Shown here: piece by piece, positions 32,254 through 43,036 of the stretch
Layout of the letters: every line of letters begins with the position of its first letter
Position numbering within the stretch: position 1 is the stretch's first letter
Origin: JACRLW01 sp050181465
GTDB taxonomy: Bacteria > Planctomycetota > UBA1135 > UBA2386
DNA: 64,000 bases
Assembly (NCBI GenBank): GCA_050181465.1
Contig: JBFXDD010000015.1
Location: forward strand, 45,777-109,776
Direction of reading: 5' to 3'
The notes under the pieces: generated by a model
The model's input: only the letters and a program-made list of their open reading frames with translations
Database searches by the model: none
What the model was told of the DNA's origin: nothing
Position numbers and translations under genes: made by a program

Positions 32254-34647
32254 TCAGCGTCGGCGGCCGAGCACTCGACCGAAGTTGATCAGTCGACTCT
32301 CGAGCTCGCCGCCGTCATTGTCGAGGCCGACCCAGAGGTCGCCGCGGAAGTCGATCGCCAGGCCCTCGATCTTCTCGAAGGGGAAGAACTCGTCGAGCAC
32401 ATCCAGGACTTCGGTCTTGACCACCGTGTCACTCGCATCCGGCACGCCGTCGACGTCCGAGGCCAGGCCCGCGATCGAGATGCGGTAGATCTTCTTCAAC
32501 TGCGAAGCCACACCGATCTGGTTGTCACGCTCGATGACGAGGAACTCGCTCTCGCTCAGCGTGATGATCTCCGACAGTCCGGCCCAGTTGTCCGGATCGT
32601 TGGAGTCCAGGCGCAGATAGAAGAACTCCCAGTCTCCGCCGCAGCGGATCCCGTTGCAGGGCGGATTCGGACCACGGAGCTGGCGGAGGTCGTAGCGAGC
32701 GATACGTGCGAATCGATCCCCGGTCGGGAACTCGTTCACGAAGTCGCGCTGAATCGCGGCGTAGAGGTATCGACCGTCCTCCGAAACACAGCAGCCTTCG
32801 AAGCCGTTGCTACGGATGCGCATCCCGCCGGCCGGGCCGACGGCAGTCCCAGGGATCGACGGATCTGCGCCGGCATCGATCGAGTTCGGCAGCTGGATCT
32901 CACGAACGACATTCCCGCCGAGGTCGACTTGCACGAGGAGGTTCGGCGTCGAGCGACCATTCCCTTCGCTGGCGATCCAGAATCCGCCGAAGAAGGAGGA
33001 TCGCAGGATCGACGTGTCGCGCGCGAGTCCCTCACCGTCGTACCGCGCCTGCTGCCCGTTGAGTTTGACGTCGATCACCGGCGTGACCGGCGCGAACGAC
33101 CCACCGGTACGAACTGCGTAGATCTTGGTCGGCAGTGCGTTGTCTGGAACCGCGAACAGGAACGGACCGACGGGAGACGGGGCCATGCCGGACAGTGCGG
33201 ACCACGGCGAATCCTTGCTGAACAACGCAGGTTGATCGGCATCGGGGCGATAGGGTCCTCGCACGCCGCGGAAGATCGACAGCGTTCCGGAGACTTCCTC
33301 GGCGGTGACCAACAGATTGCGCTGGGGGATCGCCACTACACCTTCCGGGCTGATGCCGGTCGGAAGAAGCTGCACGAAGCGAGGCGCCATCGGGCGACTC
33401 ACATCGAAGACTGCCACGAACGAGCCTCGCTCCGACAGGAAGAACGCGAAGTCCGTTCGGCCGTAGCGCGCGGTTGCGACTCCTTCGAACTCCACGCCCT
33501 TGTTCTCCGAGCGACCCTCGGGGTAGTAGCCGAACCCGACGGCAAGTCGCTCGAGCATCGCTTCGCTCGACCATGCCAGCCGCCCGGTGGCGAGGAACGC
33601 GCTCACACCGCGGCCGCCGGTGAAGTTCAGCTCTCCCTCATCCGCGGTGTAGATCACTTCGCCGTCTGGGTGGTAGGCGATCGCATCGGGATTCCGGGTG
33701 CCGGGCACCGCCGGATTCCCGCCGCCGTCGGTTGGGATCGGATGACTCACGCCGTCCACGTCGGCCGGGTACGTCTCGGTGAATCGGATGTCATCATCCT
33801 CCGTGAGATCCGCGCGACGATCCGCCACCACGCCGGTGGAGAACACACGCACGACACTGGGATTGGACGGATCGCGAATGTCCAAGACCGCGATCCCGTT
33901 GTTCTCCTGGAGACTGACCGCAACTTCGCCGCGATTCACCGTGACGAACTCCGGCTGCGCATCCGCGGGATAGTCGAGACCGGCTGCCTGGAGCGCGGCC
34001 GGACGGAAGCGGACGTCGGCGATATTCGAGGCCGCGAGGTTGCGCAAGTTCAGGGTAATGACCTGCACGAATCCGGCGGGCGAGATGTCGTTCGGATTGC
34101 CCGGCGCATCGTCATCGGTCACGACACCGTTCTCGACGACGCACGGCTCGTTCTCGATGGCCACGATCGCGACCAACCGCCCACGGATCTCGACCAGCTT
34201 CACGCTGTCCGGATGCCAGCCGATCGGCACGCTGCCCAGAACGGTCGGATTGCGCGGGTCGCGCACGTTCATGACCACCAACGCTCCCGGCGCGAACGAA
34301 GGCGGCGGCTGACCGACGGCCTTGAGGTCCACCCATACGGCGGCAACCGCGATCTCACCGAGCACATCGACGCTGGTCGGCTCGCCGGGAACCGCGATGT
34401 CCGTGATGTGCTGTGGCCGCCGCGGATCGCGTAGGTCCACGAAGCCGACCACGCGGTCAGAGGAGTTGGTGTAGAGAAGCGCCTTGCCGTCCTCGGTAGC
34501 CGTGACGATCTCCGCGAGGCCACCGGGCACTCCGAAGGTCGCGACCGGCTCGAAGCTGTCGACGCCATCGCCTTGACGGCGTTGCGCGGTCAGAGCCAGC
34601 GGAAGCGCAGCCATGATGGCTGCGACGCGAAACGTGTTGCTGAACAT
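32254..34647 (-). CDS. Secreted esterase-like/phytase-like beta-propeller protein
   Basis: 797 residues with a signal peptide (VAAIMAALPLALTAQ). The N-terminal two-thirds are propeller-like repeats of the choice-of-anchor-I/LVIVD type (FVDLRDPRRPQHITDIAVPG, VLDIRDPSNPSV, VFDVSRPMAPRFV). The C-terminal part (about 520-797) has an esterase/phytase-like domain: YDGEGLARD, FWIASEGNGRS, FEGCCVSEDGRYLYAA and KIEGLAIDFRGDLWVGLDNDGGE, which match the DUF4856-independent 'esterase-like activity of phytase' fold. Calcium-binding acidic residues are plausible. Role probably extracellular phosphate-ester or carbohydrate processing; this is inference. Confidence 0.82.
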   Translation of the reverse strand: MFSNTFRVAAIMAALPLALTAQRRQGDGVDSFEPVATFGVPGGLAEIVTATEDGKALLYTNSSDRVVGFVDLRDPRRPQHITDIAVPGEPTSVDVLGEIAVAAVWVDLKAVGQPPPSFAPGALVVMNVRDPRNPTVLGSVPIGWHPDSVKLVEIRGRLVAIVAIENEPCVVENGVVTDDDAPGNPNDISPAGFVQVITLNLRNLAASNIADVRFRPAALQAAGLDYPADAQPEFVTVNRGEVAVSLQENNGIAVLDIRDPSNPSVVRVFSTGVVADRRADLTEDDDIRFTETYPADVDGVSHPIPTDGGGNPAVPGTRNPDAIAYHPDGEVIYTADEGELNFTGGRGVSAFLATGRLAWSSEAMLERLAVGFGYYPEGRSENKGVEFEGVATARYGRTDFAFFLSERGSFVAVFDVSRPMAPRFVQLLPTGISPEGVVAIPQRNLLVTAEEVSGTLSIFRGVRGPYRPDADQPALFSKDSPWSALSGMAPSPVGPFLFAVPDNALPTKIYAVRTGGSFAPVTPVIDVKLNGQQARYDGEGLARDTSILRSSFFGGFWIASEGNGRSTPNLLVQVDLGGNVVREIQLPNSIDAGADPSIPGTAVGPAGGMRIRSNGFEGCCVSEDGRYLYAAIQRDFVNEFPTGDRFARIARYDLRQLRGPNPPCNGIRCGGDWEFFYLRLDSNDPDNWAGLSEIITLSESEFLVIERDNQIGVASQLKKIYRISIAGLASDVDGVPDASDTVVKTEVLDVLDEFFPFEKIEGLAIDFRGDLWVGLDNDGGELESRLINFGRVLGRRR

Positions 34648-34806
34648 GATGAGAGATGCGTGCGGGTCGCGCGCGGCACTTGCCGCGGCGACAGGCGGGC
34701 GAACCCTAGGGTCGCGACTCGCCGCCGAAAGCCGGCACCTCTCGATTCACGGCGCCCTTACTCGGCCTTCACGTTTCGGCGAAGCCGTGGCCAAGCAGAG
34801 GTTCCC

Positions 34807-34992
34807 CTGGCCCGGACCATCCGTGAACGTCTGCGGCGATCGCCGCAACTCACTCCCGTCCGCGTCGCGCCGTCGGCTCCTCCCTGACAGCGTAGCTACG
34901 GACACGCTTCGGTCGTCGCCAGACGCAGCCCCGTCCCGGGCATCGACCTCTGCGTCGATCTCGCGACGACGTCTACGAGCAATCCGGGCTAG
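34807..34992. repeat. Palindromic CTAG element, copy E (tandem with F)
   Basis: About 186 bp, left end CTGGCCCGGACCATCCGTGA, right end GAGCAATCCGGGCTAG. It shares the terminal CTAG (34989-34992) with copy F, and its right half from the centre onward is identical to that of F over about 85 bp while the left halves differ. This is either a tandem duplication followed by drift on one side, or gene conversion. Confidence 0.9.
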
Positions 34993-35174
34993 CCCGGATT
35001 ATGCGTGAACGTCTGCTGCGATCGCCACAAGTCGCGCCCAGCGGCGTCGCTACGACGGCTCCTCCCTGGCAGCGTAGCTACAGCTACGCTTCGGTCGTCG
35101 CCAGACGCAGCCCCGTCCCGGGCATCGACCTCTGCGTCGATCTCGCGACGACGTCTACGAGCAATCCGGGCTAG
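34989..35174. repeat. Palindromic CTAG element, copy F (tandem with E)
   Basis: 186 bp from CTAG to CTAG, dyad AGCGTAGCT-AC-AGCTACGCT within one base of the midpoint. The last CTAG includes the stop codon of the neighbouring minus-strand gene (35171-35173 read as TAG). The E-F pair fills most of the gap between the 5' end of the phytase-like gene and the 3' end of the triplicated-repeat gene. Confidence 0.92.
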
Positions 35175-37381
35175 GGCTGAGGCGACAGCAGCACCACCGA
35201 ATGCCCGGCGGTCAACGTCAAGCCCAGTTGGTTCGCTCCGCCATCGAACGTGATCGTCTGGAAGTAGAGAACCTGATCGATCAGCGCGGCATCGCTCGGT
35301 ATCGGCAGCGTGATCCGCGCCTCGCCGAGCGCGTCGGTGAGGACGGCGGGGAGCTGCATGTCGATCGACGTCAGGAGCCGGCACCCGCCGGCACCCACTG
35401 GCGTCAAGTCGAGCGGCAGTGCCGCGCCGCTCCAGTGAGAATTCGACAGCCCGAGGATCGTCAGCGCGGGCACGAACGCATTGCGGCAGGCGATGCGGAG
35501 ATCGATGGACGAACCGATCTCAGGGCGCTCACGCATCATGAGTGTCGGCGGCGGGTCCCCACACCCTGCATCGTAGATCGCGAACGGAGTGCATGGCGAA
35601 ATGGTGAGCTTGCAACTGTAGATGACCGCGCTGTAGCCACCGCCCAGATCGCGGTTGTAGAGGTAGAGCGTGTTGGCGCCGGGATGAAGCCAACTTGCCG
35701 GGATCTGCGCGCTGAAGGATGTGGAGCTCGCGTAGTTGCCGAACGAATTCGCGAGCGGCACGGCATGGCCGTTCACGTAGATGCCGCACTGGTTGCCGCC
35801 GCCCGAGAGCGGCGGATCGCCGAGCTGGTCATCCGTGGCGAAGCAGATCTCCAGCTTCACGCGTTGAATCCCTGCTGCGCACGTCTGGACCACGAACGGG
35901 TGTGCGTAGAGCGCCGAGTGCGGCGTACGGATGCCGTCTATGCCCAGCCAGACCGCCTGCGCGTCGCAAGGCAACGACTGAAGCCAGACACCGGGATCCG
36001 CCCCGACGACCGCGGGCAAGCCGGCATCCGCGAGCGCGAAGTCGCCGGGCGTGAACGGAACCGTGCTCAGCGGCTGCATGGCTGGCCCGTGCATGTAGCG
36101 AATATTCTGATTGGGCGCACTGCGCAGCACGATCGTCTCCGGAGTCACACAAGGCACGATCGCCAGCTCGGCGCTGTAGATGACACCGCCGAGGGAGGCT
36201 CCGACGTCACGCTGGTACACCTGGAGGTGATTCGTTCCCGGGAGCAGGAGCGGGCCGACGTTCGCGTGAGTCCACAAGGTCTGCGCGCCGTAGTTGCCGC
36301 CTGAGAATCCGGCGAGAGGCTGACCATTGAGATAGACGCCGATCGGATTGGGTCCGGTCGGGTCACCCAGTTGGTCGTCTGCGGCGAACCAGAATCGGAG
36401 GGCCGCCGACTGGATGCTGCACGAGTTCACTTCGAAGCTCTGACAGAACAACGTCGAGCGCGGAGTCCGCACCGGATCGACCGAGATCCAGCGAGCCGCC
36501 GGATCCGCCGGAAGCGACGGCAGCCAGGAATTCGTCGAGGTCACCGTCGACGCAGGTAATCCACCGCACGCCGTCGCAAAGATCTGAGGATCGAAAGGAG
36601 CTCCCGACAGCGGCGTCATCGGACCCGGTGCCGCGACGAAGTGAATCCCTTGATCGCCCCCGCTGCGGAGGCGAATCACCTGGAGCGACTCGCACGGCAG
36701 GTAGCAGAGCCGCGCGCTGTAGATCACGCCGCCGAGGGATGCCGCCGTGTCCCGCTGGTACACCTGCAGGTGATTCGTGCCCGGCACCAGGAGCGACGCG
36801 ACGTCGGCATGGAACCAGTGGGTCTCGACGCCGAGGCTGCCGCCGGCGAAGCCCGGCACCGGTTGGCCGTTCAGATACACGCCGATCGGGTTGGGACCGC
36901 CGGCAGGATCGCCGAGGCGGTCGTCCGCAGCGAACCAGAACTGCAGCGTCGCCGCCTGCAGGGCGCAGGCCGGTACTTCGAAGGCCTGGCAGAACAAGGT
37001 GGACCGTGGCGTACGCACGGGATCGACGGAGATCCACCGCGCCGTGGGATCGGAAGAGAGCGAGGAAAGCCAGGAGTTCGTCGACGTGACATGCGACGCC
37101 GGCAGGCCGTTGCACGCGCCGGCGAAGAACTGCGCATCGAAGGGCGTGCCGAGCAACGGAACCATCGGGCCTTGGGCCGCGACGAAGCGGATTCCTTGAT
37201 CGTCACCGCTCCGCAGTTCGATGCACTGGTAGCCCACGGCGCTGCGCTGAGCACAGGCGGGTTCGACCGCGGCGAACGGCAGGACGACTGCGACAAACAG
37301 AGCGAGGGCACGGTGCAGTCGGCTCGCGAACGCGGAGCCGAGCACCGTTGGAACCGCGAACGAACTCGGATCTTTGGACAT
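35171..37381 (-). CDS. Secreted protein with three internal repeats and shared C-terminal module
   Basis: 736 residues from the ATG encoding MSKDPSSFAVPTV; signal peptide ends near PACAQ. Three tandem units of about 180 residues (about 35-235, 236-415, 416-605): units 1 and 2 are very similar (FWFAADD, PNPIGVYLNGQP, LGGVIYSA), unit 3 is more diverged (CFATDDQLGDP, NQCGIYVNGHAV, YSAVIYSC). Each has a conserved Asp-rich DD(R/Q)LGDP loop and a TNHLQVYQRD or NTLYLYNRD strand. The last about 115 residues (IYDAGCGDPPP onward, core IPSDAALIDQVLYFQ) are the C-terminal module found in four other secreted proteins here. The stop codon lies in palindromic copy F. Possibly adhesive or ligand-binding; unknown. 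Confidence 0.85.
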   Translation of the reverse strand: MSKDPSSFAVPTVLGSAFASRLHRALALFVAVVLPFAAVEPACAQRSAVGYQCIELRSGDDQGIRFVAAQGPMVPLLGTPFDAQFFAGACNGLPASHVTSTNSWLSSLSSDPTARWISVDPVRTPRSTLFCQAFEVPACALQAATLQFWFAADDRLGDPAGGPNPIGVYLNGQPVPGFAGGSLGVETHWFHADVASLLVPGTNHLQVYQRDTAASLGGVIYSARLCYLPCESLQVIRLRSGGDQGIHFVAAPGPMTPLSGAPFDPQIFATACGGLPASTVTSTNSWLPSLPADPAARWISVDPVRTPRSTLFCQSFEVNSCSIQSAALRFWFAADDQLGDPTGPNPIGVYLNGQPLAGFSGGNYGAQTLWTHANVGPLLLPGTNHLQVYQRDVGASLGGVIYSAELAIVPCVTPETIVLRSAPNQNIRYMHGPAMQPLSTVPFTPGDFALADAGLPAVVGADPGVWLQSLPCDAQAVWLGIDGIRTPHSALYAHPFVVQTCAAGIQRVKLEICFATDDQLGDPPLSGGGNQCGIYVNGHAVPLANSFGNYASSTSFSAQIPASWLHPGANTLYLYNRDLGGGYSAVIYSCKLTISPCTPFAIYDAGCGDPPPTLMMRERPEIGSSIDLRIACRNAFVPALTILGLSNSHWSGAALPLDLTPVGAGGCRLLTSIDMQLPAVLTDALGEARITLPIPSDAALIDQVLYFQTITFDGGANQLGLTLTAGHSVVLLSPQP

Positions 37382-37504
37382 GGCCAGCCGAGGAATGACC
37401 GCTCGCAGTCGATTCCGGACACCGCATCCGCGCATTTCCTCCCGGGGTTCCCCGACCGGCCCAGTCGAGACCCGCGATGAAACGACGTCGCGGCGCCGCC
37501 GGAC

Positions 37505-39064
37505 TCACCCCCCGCCGCCGAGCAGGCGCCAGGCCGAGTGCGGGCTCTCCACCATCGGCCAGTGCAAGACCGCTTCGCTGATGGTCATCCCGACGACCAG
37601 TGCCCCGACGAACGCCGCACCGAGCGCACCGCGCAGGTATCGGCCGCCGACTCGCACCAGCAGCATCGCGAGTGCGGGCAGCACTGCGGAGAGCAGCCGA
37701 CCCTGCATGAAGAACGGGTACTCGACCGTCGGCCAGACCGACCCGGAGTAGTCCCAAATCGCCGAGATCGCTGCCGTCGCGCAGTAGCCGAGGATCACCG
37801 CGAGCGCGAGCAGCCGGGTCGGTGCGCGCGCGGCCGCGTCGCGCTCCCGCCAACTCGAGAGGCCCGCCGCGATGGCCAGGAGCGTGAGCGCGAGATAGAG
37901 CCCGTCGGTCCACGGCCAACCGACTTCCTGGCCGAAGTAGAACTGATCGCCGCGCCACAGGCGCCGCGTGATCTCGTCGAGGAACATCGTCGAACCGTCG
38001 AGCGAGAAGATCGGGTGCGCGAGAATCCCGTCCAATCCGGCGGGATGAAGCTTCGACAGCTCGACCTTGTGCTCACCGCCATGCCACATGCCGAGCGTGA
38101 CCCGACAGTAGGTCGACCAAGCGAGAAGCGGTGTCAGCGTGCCGATTGCGACGGGCACGACACGAGCGAAGCGGTGACGCGACGTCCACGCGAAGATGCA
38201 CCACGCTGCGGCCGTAGCATGTGCGGAGGTCAGCTTGGCGAGCATCGGCCAAGCCATGAGCGCACCCGCGCCCACGCGCATCGTGCGCGTCGCGGCCTCG
38301 GATCCGGCCACGGTTGCAGCCAACAGCGCGACCGCACCGACGAAGGTCGCGATCGCGTCGTTGTTCACCAGTCCTTGGATGTCCTGGGGGATCGCCGCCA
38401 GGACCACTGCTGCAGCGACCGCACCGCGTGGCGACCGTGGGAACAAGCGTCGATAGGCACACCAGGCCAACATCACCGCGAGGGCAGTGAGCACGGCTCC
38501 CAGAGATCGCACCGCGACCACCTCGCCGACACCGCGCACGCCGAGCTGGCGGGCCAGCCACAGCCATGCGCCCGCGAGTGCGCCGTAACCCGGCGGCTCG
38601 AAGGCCTCGTAGTTGACCTGCGAGGAGCGAATCCACTCCTTGCGGTCCGCGACCAAACGTTCGGTTGCCGCCACGATCGCGGGATCGGCGGCGAGTTGGC
38701 GCGCCAGCGGGTCCTTCTCTCGCAACCGCGAGTCCAGGATCTGAGCCGGCAAGATGTCCATCGCCGGGTCCGGCGAACGAGGCTTCAGGAACTCCCCACT
38801 CTGGTATCCCGCCGCGATCTCCAGCGTGACGTCCGAGAAGCGCGTGCCGTCCAGTCGCGGCCACACACCGCGGGAGTACTTCGCGACGGTGTCGAAGTGC
38901 ACGTCCTCGTCCAGGTGACTGAAGACCGGAGTCACGAGCGCGAAGGCCACCACGCGGGCGAACGCGAGCAGCATCGCGAGGCCCACGATCGTGCGACTCC
39001 ATGCAAAGCAGCGCTCCTGCGCGGGCGCGACACTGGCAAGGTCGGAGTTGGGCTGCGCGGTCAC
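37505..39064 (-). CDS. Polytopic membrane protein, GT-C/DUF2142-like
   Basis: 519 residues from a GTG. About 11 membrane helices and an early loop with DEDVHFDTVAKYSRG, an Asp-Glu acidic motif at the place of the catalytic DxD in GT-C-fold glycosyltransferases such as DUF2142 and ArnT/PMT-type proteins. A large loop before helix 2 holds QVNYEAFEPPGYG. Likely transfers sugar from a polyprenyl-phosphate donor to a surface acceptor; donor unknown. It is 56 bp after clpB on the same strand, separated by a hairpin, so co-transcription is uncertain. Confidence 0.75.
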   Translation of the reverse strand: MTAQPNSDLASVAPAQERCFAWSRTIVGLAMLLAFARVVAFALVTPVFSHLDEDVHFDTVAKYSRGVWPRLDGTRFSDVTLEIAAGYQSGEFLKPRSPDPAMDILPAQILDSRLREKDPLARQLAADPAIVAATERLVADRKEWIRSSQVNYEAFEPPGYGALAGAWLWLARQLGVRGVGEVVAVRSLGAVLTALAVMLAWCAYRRLFPRSPRGAVAAAVVLAAIPQDIQGLVNNDAIATFVGAVALLAATVAGSEAATRTMRVGAGALMAWPMLAKLTSAHATAAAWCIFAWTSRHRFARVVPVAIGTLTPLLAWSTYCRVTLGMWHGGEHKVELSKLHPAGLDGILAHPIFSLDGSTMFLDEITRRLWRGDQFYFGQEVGWPWTDGLYLALTLLAIAAGLSSWRERDAAARAPTRLLALAVILGYCATAAISAIWDYSGSVWPTVEYPFFMQGRLLSAVLPALAMLLVRVGGRYLRGALGAAFVGALVVGMTISEAVLHWPMVESPHSAWRLLGGGG

Positions 39065-39067
39065 CGA

Positions 39068-39091
39068 CCGCCGATGCTCAGCGATCGGCGG
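39068..39091 (-). terminator. Hairpin downstream of clpB
   Basis: Stem CCGCCGAT with ATCGGCGG around an 8-base loop, just after clpB and before the GT-C-like gene. A second weaker stem, AGCCCG/CGGGCT, sits at 39101-39120. No T-run follows, so this may attenuate rather than end transcription. Confidence 0.4.
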
Positions 39092-39120
39092 CCGCGATCA
39101 AGCCCGATTCACGCACGGGC

Positions 39121-41748
<2,628 letters not shown>

Positions 41749-41810
41749 GTCACTCCCTCCTGGATGGTCTTGGTTCGTCGTGAATTCGTGGATCGATGCG
41801 TTCGTCGAGT

Positions 41811-42740
41811 TCAGCCGCGTGGCCGGAACTTCGATCGGTCGCGGAGTTGTTCGTAGAGAGCGCGCTCGTCGTCGCTCAGATCGCGCGGCACGACGATTCG
41901 CAGTTTGACCAAGAGATCGCCGCGACCTCCCTGGCTCTGCGGAAGGCCCTGACCGCGCAATCGGAGCGTCTGACCGCTCTGCGAGCCCGGAGCGATCTCG
42001 AGCGCCACCGTGGCATCGATCAGCGCGACGTCGAGGCGCGCGCCGAGCGCTGCCTCCCACGGTGCTAGATCGAGTTGCATGCGCAGTTGATTGCCGTCGA
42101 TCGTGAAGCGTGAATGTGGCGCGATCGCGACACGCAGATAGAGGTCACCGTTGGCACCGCCGCTACGCGAGCGCCCACCTTGACCGCCGAGTCGGATGCG
42201 CGTGCCCTGCGTGGTGCCGGGCGGCAGGGCGACTTCCAGCGTTCGCACGCCGTCTTCCGGATCCCGCAGTCGCACCTCGGTCTTGGCGCCGCGAACGAGC
42301 TCTTCGACTGTGAGCGAAAGCTCCGCTTCGACGTCGTCTCCGCGCGATGCTCGCGCGGTGCGACGACCGCCGAATGCGCCCTGACCGCCGAAGCCCGGAT
42401 GCGCCCCGAACAGCGACGCGAAGAAGTCACTGAAGTCCGCAGCCCCGCCGCTTCCGCCGTCGAACTCGAAGCGGAAGTTCTCGAAACCCGGCGGCGGCGT
42501 GAACTCCTGCCCGGACTGCCAGGCGCTGCCGAGTTGGTCGAAGCGCTTGCGCTTTTCGGGGTCCTTCAGGACCTCGTAGGCCTCGTTGACTTCCTTGAAG
42601 CGATCCGCGGCCGCGGGGTCCTTGTTGACGTCGGGATGGAACTTCCGCGCCAGGTCCCGAAACGCCTTCTGGATCTGTTCGGGCGTCGCGTCGCGGGCAA
42701 CGCCCAGGGTCTCGTAGTAATCGCGGTAGCGCAGGCTCAT
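41811..42740 (-). CDS. CbpA-type DnaJ co-chaperone
   Basis: 309 residues from the ATG encoding MSLRYRDYYETLGVARDA. J-domain (1-70) with the HPD triad in KFHPDVNKD, then a Gly/Phe-rich linker (about 90-140), then two beta-sandwich substrate-binding domains (LSLTVEELVRGAKTEV, LEVALPPGTTQGTRIRLGG, RGDLLVKLRIVVP). The cysteine-rich zinc finger of full DnaJ is absent, so this is the type-II/CbpA class. It stimulates DnaK ATPase and delivers substrates, and its placement before clpB points to disaggregation. The frame stays open upstream to 43064 but this start fits the domain. Confidence 0.93.
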   Translation of the reverse strand: MSLRYRDYYETLGVARDATPEQIQKAFRDLARKFHPDVNKDPAAADRFKEVNEAYEVLKDPEKRKRFDQLGSAWQSGQEFTPPPGFENFRFEFDGGSGGAADFSDFFASLFGAHPGFGGQGAFGGRRTARASRGDDVEAELSLTVEELVRGAKTEVRLRDPEDGVRTLEVALPPGTTQGTRIRLGGQGGRSRSGGANGDLYLRVAIAPHSRFTIDGNQLRMQLDLAPWEAALGARLDVALIDATVALEIAPGSQSGQTLRLRGQGLPQSQGGRGDLLVKLRIVVPRDLSDDERALYEQLRDRSKFRPRG

Positions 42741-42811
42741 GGTGGTGGCCGTGGGAGGCCGCCGCGGGAAGTGCACGCCGCGTGCCATCCCGCAACGGTC
42801 GAGTTGGATTC

Positions 42812-42827
42812 GTAAAGCTGGATTTAC
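42812..42827. promoter_or_regulatory. Inverted repeat upstream of the dnaJ-clpB unit
   Basis: GTAAA-GCTGGA-TTTAC, 72 bp upstream of the DnaJ start, with an overlapping CTGG/CCAG dyad (CTGGATTTACCAG). It lies in the only AT-rich patch of the dnaJ upstream region, so it could be a regulator site or promoter part. It resembles neither CIRCE nor HAIR. Low confidence. Confidence 0.25.
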
Positions 42828-43036
42828 CAGGATCTTAGGCGATTCACGACGCGCCCCGCGGCGCCCTGAGGATGTCAACTCGGCAGAAGCGGACGGCCGG
42901 CTGCCAAACTGTCTTGACCGCCGTCCAGGCCGGGCGAAATCCCGCGGGGACGTTCGCACCGCGGACGGCTCCTGTGTGTGGCCCGAGCAGCAGGCCCCTG
43001 CACCCTTCGAGGCACGTGGCTCGCACTGCGGGCAGC

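Noticed and set aside
32059..34434. Long plus-strand open frame antisense to the phytase-like gene
   Set aside because: Low-complexity antisense composition, while the minus strand encodes a recognisable secreted protein.
41749..42060. Upstream extension of the ClpB frame
   Set aside because: The extra 104 codons are antisense to DnaJ; a strong ribosome binding site marks the real start.
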